Shown: piece after piece, positions 16,300-24,003 of the stretch
How positions within the stretch are numbered: position 1 is the first letter of the stretch
How the letters are laid out: each line of letters opens with the position of its first letter
From: Candidatus Aminicenantota bacterium
Lineage (GTDB): Bacteria > Acidobacteriota > Aminicenantia > Aminicenantales > Saccharicenantaceae
DNA length: 43,924 bases
Reading direction: 5' to 3'
NCBI GenBank assembly: GCA_013178315.1
Contig: JABLWX010000008.1
Span: forward strand, 1-43,924
Notes under the pieces: generated by a model
Seen by the model: the letters and a program-made list of their open reading frames with translations, nothing else
Told to the model about the DNA's origin: nothing
Database searches by the model: none
Translations under genes and position numbers: made by a program

Positions 16300-16608
16300 T
16301 TAATAGCGGCGTCCACCGGCCGGTCCGCGCCCACGTCCGCCGCCGAAACCGGTGCGGGGCTTGTCAGTCCGCGGCCTGGCTTCGTTGACGGTGGCGGTGC
16401 GGCCCTTCAGGCTCTTGCCGTTCAGGCTGTTGATGGCAGCCTGGGCTTCTTCCTGGTTGGGCATTTCCACGAAGCCGAAGCCCCGTGATTCACCGGTGTA
16501 GCGATCCTTGATGATGGAAGCGCTGTTGACCGTTCCGAAAGCTTCAAAAGTTTCCTTCAGTTCGCTTTCGGTGAGGTCCCTTGAAAGATTTCCTACGTAG
16601 ATGTTCAT
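16300..16608 (-). CDS. Single-RRM RNA-binding protein (Rbp-like) with Gly/Arg-rich tail
   Basis: A 102-residue protein made of one RRM domain: RNP2 is MNIYVGNL and RNP1 is RGFGFVEM. The tail (GFGGGRGRGPAGGRRY) is Gly/Arg-rich. Bacterial and cyanobacterial Rbp proteins of this type are RNA chaperones, often cold-induced. The Shine-Dalgarno AAAGGAGAG stands about eight bases before the ATG, but it is one arm of an 11-bp hairpin in the leader, and an alternative pairing can release it (see the leader entry). An extended -10 promoter lies about 95 bases upstream and an intrinsic terminator follows. It is a one-gene transcript. The design suggests control at translation, by temperature or by the protein itself. 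Confidence 0.92.
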   Translation of the reverse strand: MNIYVGNLSRDLTESELKETFEAFGTVNSASIIKDRYTGESRGFGFVEMPNQEEAQAAINSLNGKSLKGRTATVNEARPRTDKPRTGFGGGRGRGPAGGRRY

Positions 16609-16612
16609 AACA

Positions 16613-16689
16613 TCTCTCCTTTAATAAAATTTTCCGTTATAAAGGAGAGAGTTATGACCGATAAGGGCCCGTGCCCTCTTCCTTTATAA
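16613..16689 (-). promoter_or_regulatory. Switch-like RNA leader of the RRM gene with two exclusive hairpins
   Basis: Three segments on the minus strand can pair. Segment 1 (16689-16680) is TTATAAAGGA; segment 2 (16650-16637) is TCTCTCCTTTATAA; segment 3 (16623-16613) is TAAAGGAGAGA and holds the Shine-Dalgarno. Segments 2 and 3 form a perfect 11-bp stem with a 16-base loop, hiding the ribosome site. Segments 1 and 2 form a perfect 10-bp stem, freeing it. The two stems share bases 16640-16646, so they exclude each other. Between segments 1 and 2 lies a small AGGGC/GCCCT hairpin. Confidence 0.65.
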
Positions 16690-16701
16690 TCGAGCAAGGA
16701 G

Positions 16702-16710
16702 ATTATAGCA
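16702..16710 (-). promoter_or_regulatory. Extended -10 promoter of the RRM gene
   Basis: On the minus strand TGC-TATAAT, a perfect extended -10. The -35 region is poor. Transcription would start near 16695 and give a leader of about 87 bases that contains the whole switch-like structure. Confidence 0.55.
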
Positions 16711-17000
16711 CACAAATCAAGAAAAGTCCTGTTTTCAGCTAAAATATTTAAAATATTCCTGGCGGAATAACAGGGGGAAAAGCAGCCAAAAGAGGGAATT
16801 TTCAGGAAGCCCGAGTCATTTTCGCTCTTTTTTAGCAGGCACCTATCGACCTGGCTCAATCCGCAAACACCTTGTTCACCCTGGCCGGTTTGCCACGATG
16901 GTTCAAAAAGTTTATGCTATTTTCAGGATGTTTTGATTCAGCTTGTTCTGTGCGATACCAAAACGCGAATTAAGGTTACCAGAGGAAGAGGAGGAGGAAG

Positions 17001-18122
17001 ATGAAAACCTTAAAAAATAGGATCTCCCTTATTGGCGCATTACCGGTCCTGCTCATAATCCTGTCAGCGTTGATCCTGGTGAGCGGCCAGCTTCCTGGCT
17101 CACAGGGCCAGCCTCAGGAAAGGTCAAATCATATCCGTCCCGTCCGCGACGACGTCGGCTTCTGCTGGAACCCGGACAGCATGAAAATCCTGGTTGATTA
17201 TCTTGCTGCCCAGGAAAAAGAGCACTTCAGGGCTGAGGGCCTGGTGGCAGCCATCTCCCCCCACGACGATTACCTCTATGCCGGGCGACTCTACTACCTG
17301 CTTTTCAATCTTATCCGGGCCAAGGAAGCGGTGATCTTCGGAGTGACCCACGGCACCGTCCGCAACGAAATCAAGGGACTGGACAGCCTGCTCATCCTGG
17401 ATGACTACGAACTCTGGCCGGGAGTGCTGAAACCGGTGGAAATCTCTCCGCTCCGGTCATACCTCAAAAAACACCTTAAATCCGGATACCTCACGGTCAA
17501 CAACCGGGCCCACGAGCTGGAGCACTCCATAGAAGCCCTCATCCCGTTCTTGCAATACTTTAACCCGGACATAAAGATCACGCCCATCATGGTAGCCCCG
17601 ATGCCCCTGGACAAGATGAAAGAAATCTCGGAGAACCTGGCCGGGGTCATCGCCGCTTATATTAAGGAAAACAGGCTTCAGCCCGGCCGCGATATCTTTT
17701 TCCTGATCTCGGCCGACGGCAACCATTACGGAAAGGATTTCAACAACCTGGCCTTTGGCGAGGGGCAGGAAGCCTGGGAAAAGGCCCTGGCCTTCGACCG
17801 GAACCTGATAAATAGCTACCTGACGGGTCAGGTCTCGGAGAAAAAAGTGGCCGGCCTGACCGGGGAACTCTGGGGCAAGACCTACCTGGACTACAAGAGC
17901 TCTTACTGGTGCGGCAAGTACTCAATTCCCTTCGGGCTGCTGACCGTGCAGAAAGTGATGAGAAAGAACTCCGGCCGCAATGTTCGTGGCGAGCTGATCC
18001 GCTTTTCCGATACTTATAGCGAGGGGGTTCTCCCCCTGAAGAAAATCGGGCTGGGCACCACCGCTCCCTTTTCCCTGCGCCACTGGGTCAGCTTCTGCTC
18101 CATCGCCTATTACCTTGATTGA
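17001..18122 (+). CDS. Exported Memo-family protein (AmmeMemoRadiSam system protein B type)
   Basis: A 373-residue member of the Memo family, related to non-heme iron dioxygenases. Conserved positions are H88 (ISPHDDYLYAG), H171 and H175 (AHELEHSIEALIPFL) and D239/H242 (SADGNHYG), the expected metal-site residues. An N-terminal hydrophobic segment (about residues 10-29, ending VSGQ) suggests export or anchoring, unlike the usual cytoplasmic Memo. The AMMECR1 and radical-SAM partners that define the three-gene system are absent from the window, so its substrate is unknown. The start is preceded by GAGGAGGAGG. It follows the RRM gene divergently. Confidence 0.82.
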   Translation: MKTLKNRISLIGALPVLLIILSALILVSGQLPGSQGQPQERSNHIRPVRDDVGFCWNPDSMKILVDYLAAQEKEHFRAEGLVAAISPHDDYLYAGRLYYLLFNLIRAKEAVIFGVTHGTVRNEIKGLDSLLILDDYELWPGVLKPVEISPLRSYLKKHLKSGYLTVNNRAHELEHSIEALIPFLQYFNPDIKITPIMVAPMPLDKMKEISENLAGVIAAYIKENRLQPGRDIFFLISADGNHYGKDFNNLAFGEGQEAWEKALAFDRNLINSYLTGQVSEKKVAGLTGELWGKTYLDYKSSYWCGKYSIPFGLLTVQKVMRKNSGRNVRGELIRFSDTYSEGVLPLKKIGLGTTAPFSLRHWVSFCSIAYYLD

Positions 18123-18415
18123 AATTAGGGACAACCATGTGGGCACTGGCTCGCACTCCCTTGACCCATATTTTCGACCATTTGCCCGTCTGATCCAGGA
18201 GCAGATAGCAGATTCTTAAAATTAATACTATTTAATACCATTGAATACTATCTGCAAACAGGGCCGCTCATTCAGAAGGAATTCCATCATTTCACAATTG
18301 GTAATGCCGGTTGGCCTTGACAAAATTGGCGATAAACTCTAAACGAAAATCTTTCTTGAATTCATCAGCTCACCGATCCTGAAAAACGGGGAAACGAGTA
18401 TCGTGTCTTCCTTTT

Positions 18416-19396
18416 TCAGGCCTTGCCCAGGACCATGGCCAGCAGGGCCATCCTGACGTACAGCCCGTACTCCATCTGCCGGAAATAGGCCGCCCGCGGG
18501 TCCCTGTCCACTTCCATGGCAATCTCGTTCACCCTCGGCAGGGGGTGCATGACAATCATTTTTTCCTTGGCCTTTTCCATGGTCTTGGCGCTGATGACAT
18601 AGGCATCCTTGACCTTTTCGTACTCTTCCAGGTTTTCGAACCTTTCCCGCTGCACCCTGGTCACGTACAGGACGTCGGTTTCTGGGAGGACTTTATCCAG
18701 AACGGTGTATTCCTTCTGCGGCAGGCCCTTTTCCTCGACTTCCTCGATCACATCCCGGGGCATGCGCAGCACCTCGGGTGAAACGTAATTGAGCTTGATG
18801 TTCTTGAACCGGGTCAGCAGCCTGGCCAGCGAATGGACGGTCCGGCCGTACTTCAGGTCGCCCAGCATGGTCACGGTCAGGTCGTCCAGCCGGCCCAGCT
18901 CTTCCCGGATGGTAAAAACATCCAGCAGAGCCTGGGTCGGATGCTCCCCCACCCCGTCACCGGCATTGATCACCGGCTTGCCGGCGTACTGGGCGGCCAG
19001 GGCGGCCGAGCCCACTTCCGGGTGCCTGATGACAATGACGTCGGCATAGGCGGCCAGGGTCCTCACCGTATCGGGCAGGCTTTCACCCTTGGCCACCGAC
19101 GAGTATCGCACCTCGCTGATGGGGATGACCGCTCCGCCCAGCCGCTGCATGGCGGCCATGAAGGAGGCAAAGGTCCTGGTCGACGGCTCGTAGAACAGGT
19201 TGGCCAGGATTTTTCCCTTCAGCAGATCGAAGGTTCCGATTCTTTCGACCATCACCCGCATCTCGTGGGCCACGCTGAAGATGTATTCCAGGTCGGCCCT
19301 GGTGAACTGCTTCACCGATAGAATATCCTTGCCGTACCAGGGAGCGGTCTGCTGGTCGCCGAAGGGCAGGTAAGGGCTTTTTGGCTTGGTGGGCAT
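18416..19396 (-). CDS. pyrB: Aspartate carbamoyltransferase catalytic chain
   Basis: Catalyses carbamoyl phosphate plus aspartate to N-carbamoyl-aspartate, the first committed step of pyrimidine synthesis, in the cytoplasm. The 326-residue chain shows the carbamoyl-phosphate site [11 protein letters not shown], the SVAKGES loop with the catalytic Lys, the RHPEVGSA region, [17 protein letters not shown] and [10 protein letters not shown]. The first 30 residues ([14 protein letters not shown]) form an extension seen in some bacterial forms. No pyrI regulatory chain, pyrC or pyrD is adjacent, so it is a lone pyrimidine gene. AAGGAG lies upstream of ATG, and a very good promoter is 44-72 bases before it. 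No PyrR-type leader or attenuator was seen in the short leader. Confidence 0.95.
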   Translation of the reverse strand: MPTKPKSPYLPFGDQQTAPWYGKDILSVKQFTRADLEYIFSVAHEMRVMVERIGTFDLLKGKILANLFYEPSTRTFASFMAAMQRLGGAVIPISEVRYSSVAKGESLPDTVRTLAAYADVIVIRHPEVGSAALAAQYAGKPVINAGDGVGEHPTQALLDVFTIREELGRLDDLTVTMLGDLKYGRTVHSLARLLTRFKNIKLNYVSPEVLRMPRDVIEEVEEKGLPQKEYTVLDKVLPETDVLYVTRVQRERFENLEEYEKVKDAYVISAKTMEKAKEKMIVMHPLPRVNEIAMEVDRDPRAAYFRQMEYGLYVRMALLAMVLGKA

Positions 19397-19439
19397 GCTG
19401 ACTCCTTATTTATCCTCTCAGGATTTCGATTTTTCCTTT

Positions 19440-19468
19440 AATATATTTATCCGCCCGAAGCCTGTCAA
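19440..19468 (-). promoter_or_regulatory. Sigma-70 promoter of pyrB
   Basis: On the minus strand consensus TTGACA (19468-19463), 17-base spacer, TATATT (19445-19440). The leader to 19396 is about 37 bases, too short for a classical attenuator. Confidence 0.8.
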
Positions 19469-19628
19469 CCCGGGCGAGTGGTTTTTGATGCCAGGATGTC
19501 AATCCATCCCAACTTGCCCTGACCCGCCTGATTCTGGGCAGGGATTTCAGAATCACCTGGCTCTACCCGATGGTAAAGGGTCTCGCCCTTGCCCCGTTGG
19601 GCAGGCTAAGATTTCACCCTACCCACCG

Positions 19629-19657
19629 TCGACAGGCAGATAAGATTTTCTTAAAAT
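19629..19657 (+). promoter_or_regulatory. Sigma-70 promoter of the secreted unknown protein
   Basis: TCGACA (19629-19634), 17-base spacer, TAAAAT (19652-19657), each five of six to consensus. The rest of the 315-base gap between pyrB and this gene shows only the two divergent promoters. Confidence 0.62.
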
Positions 19658-19711
19658 ATTAAGAGAAAACGACGACTAATAAAATGGCAAAATTCCGAAG
19701 AGGAGGATGTT

Positions 19712-20386
19712 ATGCCTGCCCGAAAGAAAAATAAAGATAGAACCTACCTGGATTTGGTGATTGCTTCTGGCCTTTTATTATCTCTGCTCCTGCCGTCGCT
19801 GACTCACCCGCTTCAGGCCCAGAATGTAAGCCTCGGTCTATCGCTGACCGACGGCAGGGTGAAAAGCTTCTACTTTTCCATCTCCACCTACTTCGGGGTT
19901 CCGGAGGCAGCCGTTATCCGTATCCGCGAGCAATATCGGCTGTCTGACGAAGAGCTGCCGGTTATCTTCTTCCTGGCCCGGGAAGCCAGGGTCGAACCGG
20001 CGGTCATCATCAACCTGCGCCTTAAGGGGATGAGCTGGTGGGACATCAGCCTGCACTTCCGGCTCAGTCCTGAAATTTTCTTCCTGCCGGTGAACCTGGT
20101 CCGGATCGGGCCTCCTTACGGCCGGGCCTACGGGTACTATCGCCAGCACCGGCATCAGAAATCCTGGGGCCGGGTGGTGCTGACCGACGTTGAAATCGTC
20201 GACCTGGTCAACCTCAAGTTCGTCTCGACCTATCACCAGGTTCCACCCGAAAGAATTATGGAAATGAGGGCCAAAGGACAGAACTTCATCGATATTGACG
20301 ACACCATAATAAAAGAGAAAGGAAAAGGCAAAGTTAAAGACGAATCGCAAAAGAACAAGCCCGGCAAGAAACAGCGACACAAATAG
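19712..20386 (+). CDS. Secreted protein of unknown function
   Basis: A 224-residue protein with a signal peptide (hydrophobic at about 14-32, ending LQAQN). The mature part has two similar-looking helical segments, YFGVPEAAVIRIREQYRLSDEELPVIFFLAREARVEP and VSTYHQVPPERIMEMRAKGQNFIDID, both of the form 'structured helix, VPxxxVxxLR, acidic'. Trp-rich SWWDISLHFRL stands between. The tail (about 195-224) is strongly Lys-rich. I recognise no family. GAGGAGG is well placed before the ATG, and a clear promoter lies upstream, so the gene is very likely real. It stands alone and runs toward the PP-loop gene. Confidence 0.75.
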   Translation: MPARKKNKDRTYLDLVIASGLLLSLLLPSLTHPLQAQNVSLGLSLTDGRVKSFYFSISTYFGVPEAAVIRIREQYRLSDEELPVIFFLAREARVEPAVIINLRLKGMSWWDISLHFRLSPEIFFLPVNLVRIGPPYGRAYGYYRQHRHQKSWGRVVLTDVEIVDLVNLKFVSTYHQVPPERIMEMRAKGQNFIDIDDTIIKEKGKGKVKDESQKNKPGKKQRHK

Positions 20387-20432
20387 CTATCACCTGGAAG
20401 TCCCGGGCAAGCCGAGGCAGGCAAGCCTCTAC

Positions 20433-21677
20433 TTAAAGATATTTTTCCCAGTCAGCCTTCTGGAACTCAAGCTCAAAAACCAGTCCCCCGCAGAAAACGG
20501 CAACTGAAGCGCGTCCTTTAAGGCGGGCCCGGCGGCTATATCTTATGACCAGGAGACCGGCCTTGCGCACCGCCTCGTGGCTGACAATTCCCGCTCCAAC
20601 ACTCCCGGGGCAAGGCTTCTCTGGCCTGATTATTCCGTCCTGAACCCGGCGAACGATCCGGGCCAGCTCGGCTCCTCGGCCGCTGCTCGCAGAGGGATCC
20701 TCCAGCGGAGTCCTGGGGCCCGGCCCGGGAAGGCTTTCTGACCAGGTCTTGTCGATCTCGCCCTTTCCAGCTTCCCGGCCGGCACTCACCCCAACTCTGC
20801 TGTCGGCCGCAAGCTGACTTGCCTCCTTCAATCTGACCGCGGCCAGCGGCCCCTTAGCTCCGGCAGTTGTTATCAGGATATCAGTTTCGCCGGCTATTCC
20901 GGCTATTTTTTCATTCTCCCGCTCATCTCTTCCCACCACTATCAACCCGTCTGGCTCGAAAAACACCCGGCCCGTTTTTATCAGTTCAATGTCCTCGGGC
21001 CACAGCTTTCCCCGCCATTTCATCAACTGCCTGGCCCGGACAGTAAAGCCCGGGTCGGTCAGAAGACAACCCCCGGCCGGCGTGGGATATTCTTTGAGCC
21101 CGTACCTTTCGGCCAGCTCCAGTTGCTTCTTCCTGGAACGGCCGAAGATATCAAGAAGCCGGTTGCGGTCGACCAGCCCCCTTTCTTCCGGGATTGTGGC
21201 TGGCAACAACCTGGCCGAAAGGGGTCTTAGCACCAGCCCCTTTATTCCCGAAAGCTTTTCCACCAGCCCCAGGGCCTGGCGATTCTGCGATTTCGGTCTT
21301 TCCCCCGCCACTTCTCCCGTGGCCACGAAATCAGCCTGGTATCTTTCAAGAAGCTGCCCGGCTATCCTTACCATCTGCCCGTGGCAATCGATGCAGGGAT
21401 TTAGCTGCCGGCCGTAGCCGTACCTGGGATTTTCCACGATTTCTATCTGTTCCGGGCTGATATCAACCACCACCAGCGGCCAGCCCAGTTCCCCGGCCGA
21501 ACGGATGGCTTCGCCTGCCCCGAAAAACTGGCTGCGAAAAGTCAGGGCCAGTATTTCCACATCCTGTTCTTCCAGCAACTTCCCGGCCAGGATGCTGTCC
21601 AGCCCGCCGGAAAACAGCAGCAGGGCCCTGGCCCTTTTCTTTTTTTCTTCGGGTTTCTTGATTTCTAAAATTTCCAT
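20433..21677 (-). CDS. PP-loop ATPase, MnmA/ThiI-like tRNA-thiolation family with NFACT-R/DUF814-like segment
   Basis: Probably activates a tRNA base with ATP and inserts sulfur. The 414-residue protein has the PP-loop LFSGGLDSIL (23-28), the paired cysteines of NPCIDCHGQM (C95, C98), the TPAGGCLLTD Cys (C204) that may carry the sulfur, and a segment IKTGRVFFEPDGLIVVGRDERENEKI (about 233-258) that looks like an NFACT-R/DUF814 module. A low-complexity stretch (about 300-345) precedes a C-terminal domain I do not recognise. It starts 39 bases after the SDR gene on the same strand, so they may share a transcript, with no evident functional link. MnmA is the closest well-known relative, but this is a distinct subfamily. 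Confidence 0.75.
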   Translation of the reverse strand: MEILEIKKPEEKKKRARALLLFSGGLDSILAGKLLEEQDVEILALTFRSQFFGAGEAIRSAGELGWPLVVVDISPEQIEIVENPRYGYGRQLNPCIDCHGQMVRIAGQLLERYQADFVATGEVAGERPKSQNRQALGLVEKLSGIKGLVLRPLSARLLPATIPEERGLVDRNRLLDIFGRSRKKQLELAERYGLKEYPTPAGGCLLTDPGFTVRARQLMKWRGKLWPEDIELIKTGRVFFEPDGLIVVGRDERENEKIAGIAGETDILITTAGAKGPLAAVRLKEASQLAADSRVGVSAGREAGKGEIDKTWSESLPGPGPRTPLEDPSASSGRGAELARIVRRVQDGIIRPEKPCPGSVGAGIVSHEAVRKAGLLVIRYSRRARLKGRASVAVFCGGLVFELEFQKADWEKYL

Positions 21678-21716
21678 GCAAACTTAACCGGGATTCTTTT
21701 CCCTTTAGTCTTTTAT

Positions 21717-22517
21717 CTATTTTTTCATCCCGGCCCTTTTCCTGACCCAGCTTCGCCTGGACAACCACTGCACCAGGCTGAAAGTCCAGGGACAGCGCAT
21801 CAAGAAAGCGATTATTCTATTCCGGCATCCCGGGATGACGATAACCTTGTTGCCGGCCAGGGCCCGCAGGGAAATCCTGACCACCCGGTCGGCCTTCATC
21901 CAGAAAAAGCCGGGAATGACTTCCTTGTTCATCCCGGCCACCTGGTGAAACTCGGTATGGGTCAGGCCCGGGCAGAGAGCCTGGACCTTGATCCCCTTGC
22001 CATACAATTCATTCTGGAGGTTAATCGAGAACATGGCCAGGAAGGCCTTGGTAGAGCTGTACATGGCCCCGGAAAGCGGGCTGAAAGCGGCCACCGAGGA
22101 AACGTTTATAACCGCACCCCTGCCCCTCTTGATCATGGCCGGCAGGGCAGCCCGGGTCAGCACGGCCGGGGCCGTTACGTGGACCCGGATCATCTGCTCG
22201 GCTTCTCCCGTTTCGTCCTTATAGAACCTGCTTTTCCCCCCGAAGCCGGCGTTGTTAATTAGCAGGTCCAGGTCCTCGGTCTGCCTGATTTTCTCGGCCA
22301 GGCTGTTTATATCATAGTCCCGGCTCAGGTCAGCCGCGAAAACCTCTACCGATACTCCATATTTCGCAGTCAGTTCTGCGGCCAGGTTCTCCAGCCGGTC
22401 TTTCCTCCTGGCCACCAGAATTAAGTTGGTGCCGGCCGCGGCCAGTTGCCGGGCATATTCTTCACCCAGACCGGCCGAAGCCCCGGTTATTAGAGCCTTG
22501 CCATATAATTTTTTCAT
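21717..22517 (-). CDS. Short-chain dehydrogenase/reductase (SDR, DltE/YqjQ-like)
   Basis: An NAD(P)-dependent oxidoreductase of 266 residues. It shows the cofactor motif TGASAGLGEEYA, the NNAG motif and the catalytic NVSSVAAF...YSSTKAF (Ser, Tyr, Lys). The VARRKDRLENLAAEL basic residues after strand 2 suggest NADP preference. The C-terminal part (about 225-266, with CPWTFSLVQWLSRRSW) is hydrophobic and may contact the membrane, as in classical SDRs of the 3-ketoacyl or steroid type. The substrate cannot be told. ATG 22517 has GGAG upstream; a TTG at 22526 in the same frame is less likely. An extended -10 lies upstream. First gene of a possible pair with the PP-loop gene. Confidence 0.87.
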   Translation of the reverse strand: MKKLYGKALITGASAGLGEEYARQLAAAGTNLILVARRKDRLENLAAELTAKYGVSVEVFAADLSRDYDINSLAEKIRQTEDLDLLINNAGFGGKSRFYKDETGEAEQMIRVHVTAPAVLTRAALPAMIKRGRGAVINVSSVAAFSPLSGAMYSSTKAFLAMFSINLQNELYGKGIKVQALCPGLTHTEFHQVAGMNKEVIPGFFWMKADRVVRISLRALAGNKVIVIPGCRNRIIAFLMRCPWTFSLVQWLSRRSWVRKRAGMKK

Positions 22518-22554
22518 CTTTCGCAACTCCGCCTGTCATAAGATTATTTTTTAT

Positions 22555-22563
22555 ATGATAGCA
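22555..22563 (-). promoter_or_regulatory. Extended -10 promoter of the SDR/PP-loop pair
   Basis: On the minus strand TGC-TATCAT, about 38 bases before the SDR start. No good -35 seen. Confidence 0.45.
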
Positions 22564-23290
22564 AAACAGCGGCAAAAATCTTAGCCGGTCAGCCCATTTC
22601 CTTTGGACTCAGGGTAAGACCTTCCTGAGCAGCCTGATCCACAGGGGTCTTTGCCAGTCTTTTCCTATTCCAAACTGATACTTGCTACCAGCAAGGTGCA
22701 CCGCCCCGTTATCTGGCAAAGTTTCCAATAACCTCCTCAATTAAGAACCCTTTGCCCTTCCCTTCTGGTGGAAGCATTTCGCCACCCAACTCTCCACGAA
22801 GTTGTTAACAGGATAGCTGAACGACACTCTCAAAGGCTAAATTCTATAGATGCCGTGGCCGGGACAAAATAAATTTCCGAAGAATTCCCGGGACCTCGCC
22901 ACGGCATACCTACCGAACCACTCCAGCCCGGCCGGCGTCATTATCCTGGTATAAAGACGCGGCCTGAATCAAGACAGGTGAACTGAGTCCATAAGCTCGT
23001 AGCAATAAAAGAAGGTCGGCAAGTACAAGATTAAAGCCAGGCTTTCGGCTCCGGACGTTCACTCTCCAGGCAGGACCTGTACCTTCTTATTACAGGAACT
23101 CTCTGGCCAGACCGATAAATCATGCTGCAAACCGGCACCAGAGTTCTTTAAAGGACAAGAAAAAAACTTCTTCCAGAAGCCTGTGGACCAGCAAAGCCGG
23201 TGAGCAGCCACCCCTGGTGTTCGCTTGATGCACAAGAGGCACCGGCAACCGGATTCGGATGGGTTGATTAACCCGGGCTTCGCTCGCCGC
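22564..23290. other. Gene-free stretch of about 700 bases with one long hairpin
   Basis: No convincing gene on either strand; frames are short and lack ribosome sites. The main structure is the hairpin at 22850-22907, listed separately. Confidence 0.4.
22850..22907. other. Long two-part hairpin in the gene-free stretch
   Basis: ATGCCGTGGC (22850-22859) pairs perfectly with GCCACGGCAT (22898-22907). Directly inside, CGGGA (22860-22864) pairs with TCCCG (22886-22890), leaving a 7-base bulge on one side. No T-run follows. It may be a structured RNA, a site-specific element or a dispersed repeat. Confidence 0.45.
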
Positions 23291-23677
23291 TCAACCCCTC
23301 TTCTTCAGCGTCTCCAGGATTTCAGAGAGCAGCTTGACCTCGGCCGAGGGCTCGGGAGCGGGGGCGGCCGCCGCTTCCTGGGCTTTCTTCTTGTCCCGCA
23401 ATTCCTGGATCTTTTTCATCGGGACCACGATGGCAAAATAGATGACCGCGGCCACTATCAGGAAGTTGACCACGGCATTGATGAACTTGCCCAAGGCTAT
23501 CGGACCCAGGAAGATGCCCGAGAAATCAGGCTTTCCGAAAATGGCCCCGATGAGGGGAGTCAGCACATCCCCGACCATGGAGTTGACAATCTGGCTGAAG
23601 GCGGCGCCGATGATAACGGCCACAGCCAGGTCAACCACGTTGCCGCGCATGATAAATTCTTTGAACCCTTTGAGCAT
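23291..23677 (-). CDS. mscL: Large-conductance mechanosensitive channel
   Basis: MscL forms a pentameric inner-membrane channel that opens under membrane tension and releases solutes on osmotic downshock. The 128-residue protein has the N-terminal amphipathic helix MLKGFKEFIMRGNVVDLAVAVIIGAAF, TM1 with the pore-lining Gly/Ala pattern, LTPLIGAIFG, TM2 (NAVVNFLIVAAVIYFAIV) and a charged C-terminal helix KLLSEILETLKKRG after an Ala/Pro linker. The length and order match the family. A strong AAAGGAGG site precedes the ATG, and a TATAAT lies about 25 bases upstream. It is a single gene, convergent with nothing nearby. Confidence 0.97.
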   Translation of the reverse strand: MLKGFKEFIMRGNVVDLAVAVIIGAAFSQIVNSMVGDVLTPLIGAIFGKPDFSGIFLGPIALGKFINAVVNFLIVAAVIYFAIVVPMKKIQELRDKKKAQEAAAAPAPEPSAEVKLLSEILETLKKRG

Positions 23678-23701
23678 TAAATCCTCCTTTCTGGTAACTT
23701 G

Positions 23702-23707
23702 ATTATA
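23702..23707 (-). promoter_or_regulatory. Candidate -10 of mscL
   Basis: On the minus strand TATAAT, about 25 bases before the start codon. The -35 region is AT-rich without a clear hexamer. The rest of the 326-base gap to 24004 holds only the opposing YfiR-like promoter. Confidence 0.4.
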
Positions 23708-23961
23708 TGCAATTGATAAAAAAATTAAAACAATTTACCCTGACCCGGTTATCCGGTTCAGATCAGCCCTGATTAATGTCTGTCCCCGTTCAGTCTTTAT
23801 ACCCTTGATATACCCCCTCATGATTTGACCATTTTTTGCATAAAATTCCAAATGGTCACCGCTTGAGGTCAGTTTTTTCTAACATATTCATCCTCAAGGA
23901 ATTATCACCTCATTACCCTCTCTTTTAGCACGGGGTCTCCAACAAATGAACCCCTCCTTCC

Positions 23962-23990
23962 TTGACAGTCCATTTTTGGAGTGTTAATTT
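23962..23990 (+). promoter_or_regulatory. Promoter of the YfiR-like signalling operon
   Basis: Consensus TTGACA (23962-23967), 17-base spacer, TAATTT with an upstream TG (extended -10). The predicted start of transcription is only a few bases before ATG 24004, so the first gene may be nearly leaderless, in keeping with the lack of a ribosome site. Confidence 0.5.
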
Positions 23991-24003
23991 TAAGCCGGCC
24001 ATT

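Noticed and set aside
16654..16686. Ten-codon plus-strand frame after an AAAGGAGAG site
   Set aside because: The ribosome-like site is the antisense image of the RRM leader's pairing segment; it is better explained by the inverted repeat of the RNA switch.
18317..18345. Consensus TTGACA downstream of the Memo gene as a promoter
   Set aside because: It points into the 3' end of pyrB on the opposite strand and lacks a -10 at proper spacing; no gene follows.
20414..20429. GAGGC/GCCTC hairpin between convergent genes as a terminator
   Set aside because: Only five pairs and no T-run on either strand.
23225..23680. Plus-strand frame of 151 residues over mscL
   Set aside because: It is antisense to a clear mscL with all family motifs; the frame is rich in His, Arg and Gly as expected for a shadow of GC-rich coding DNA.
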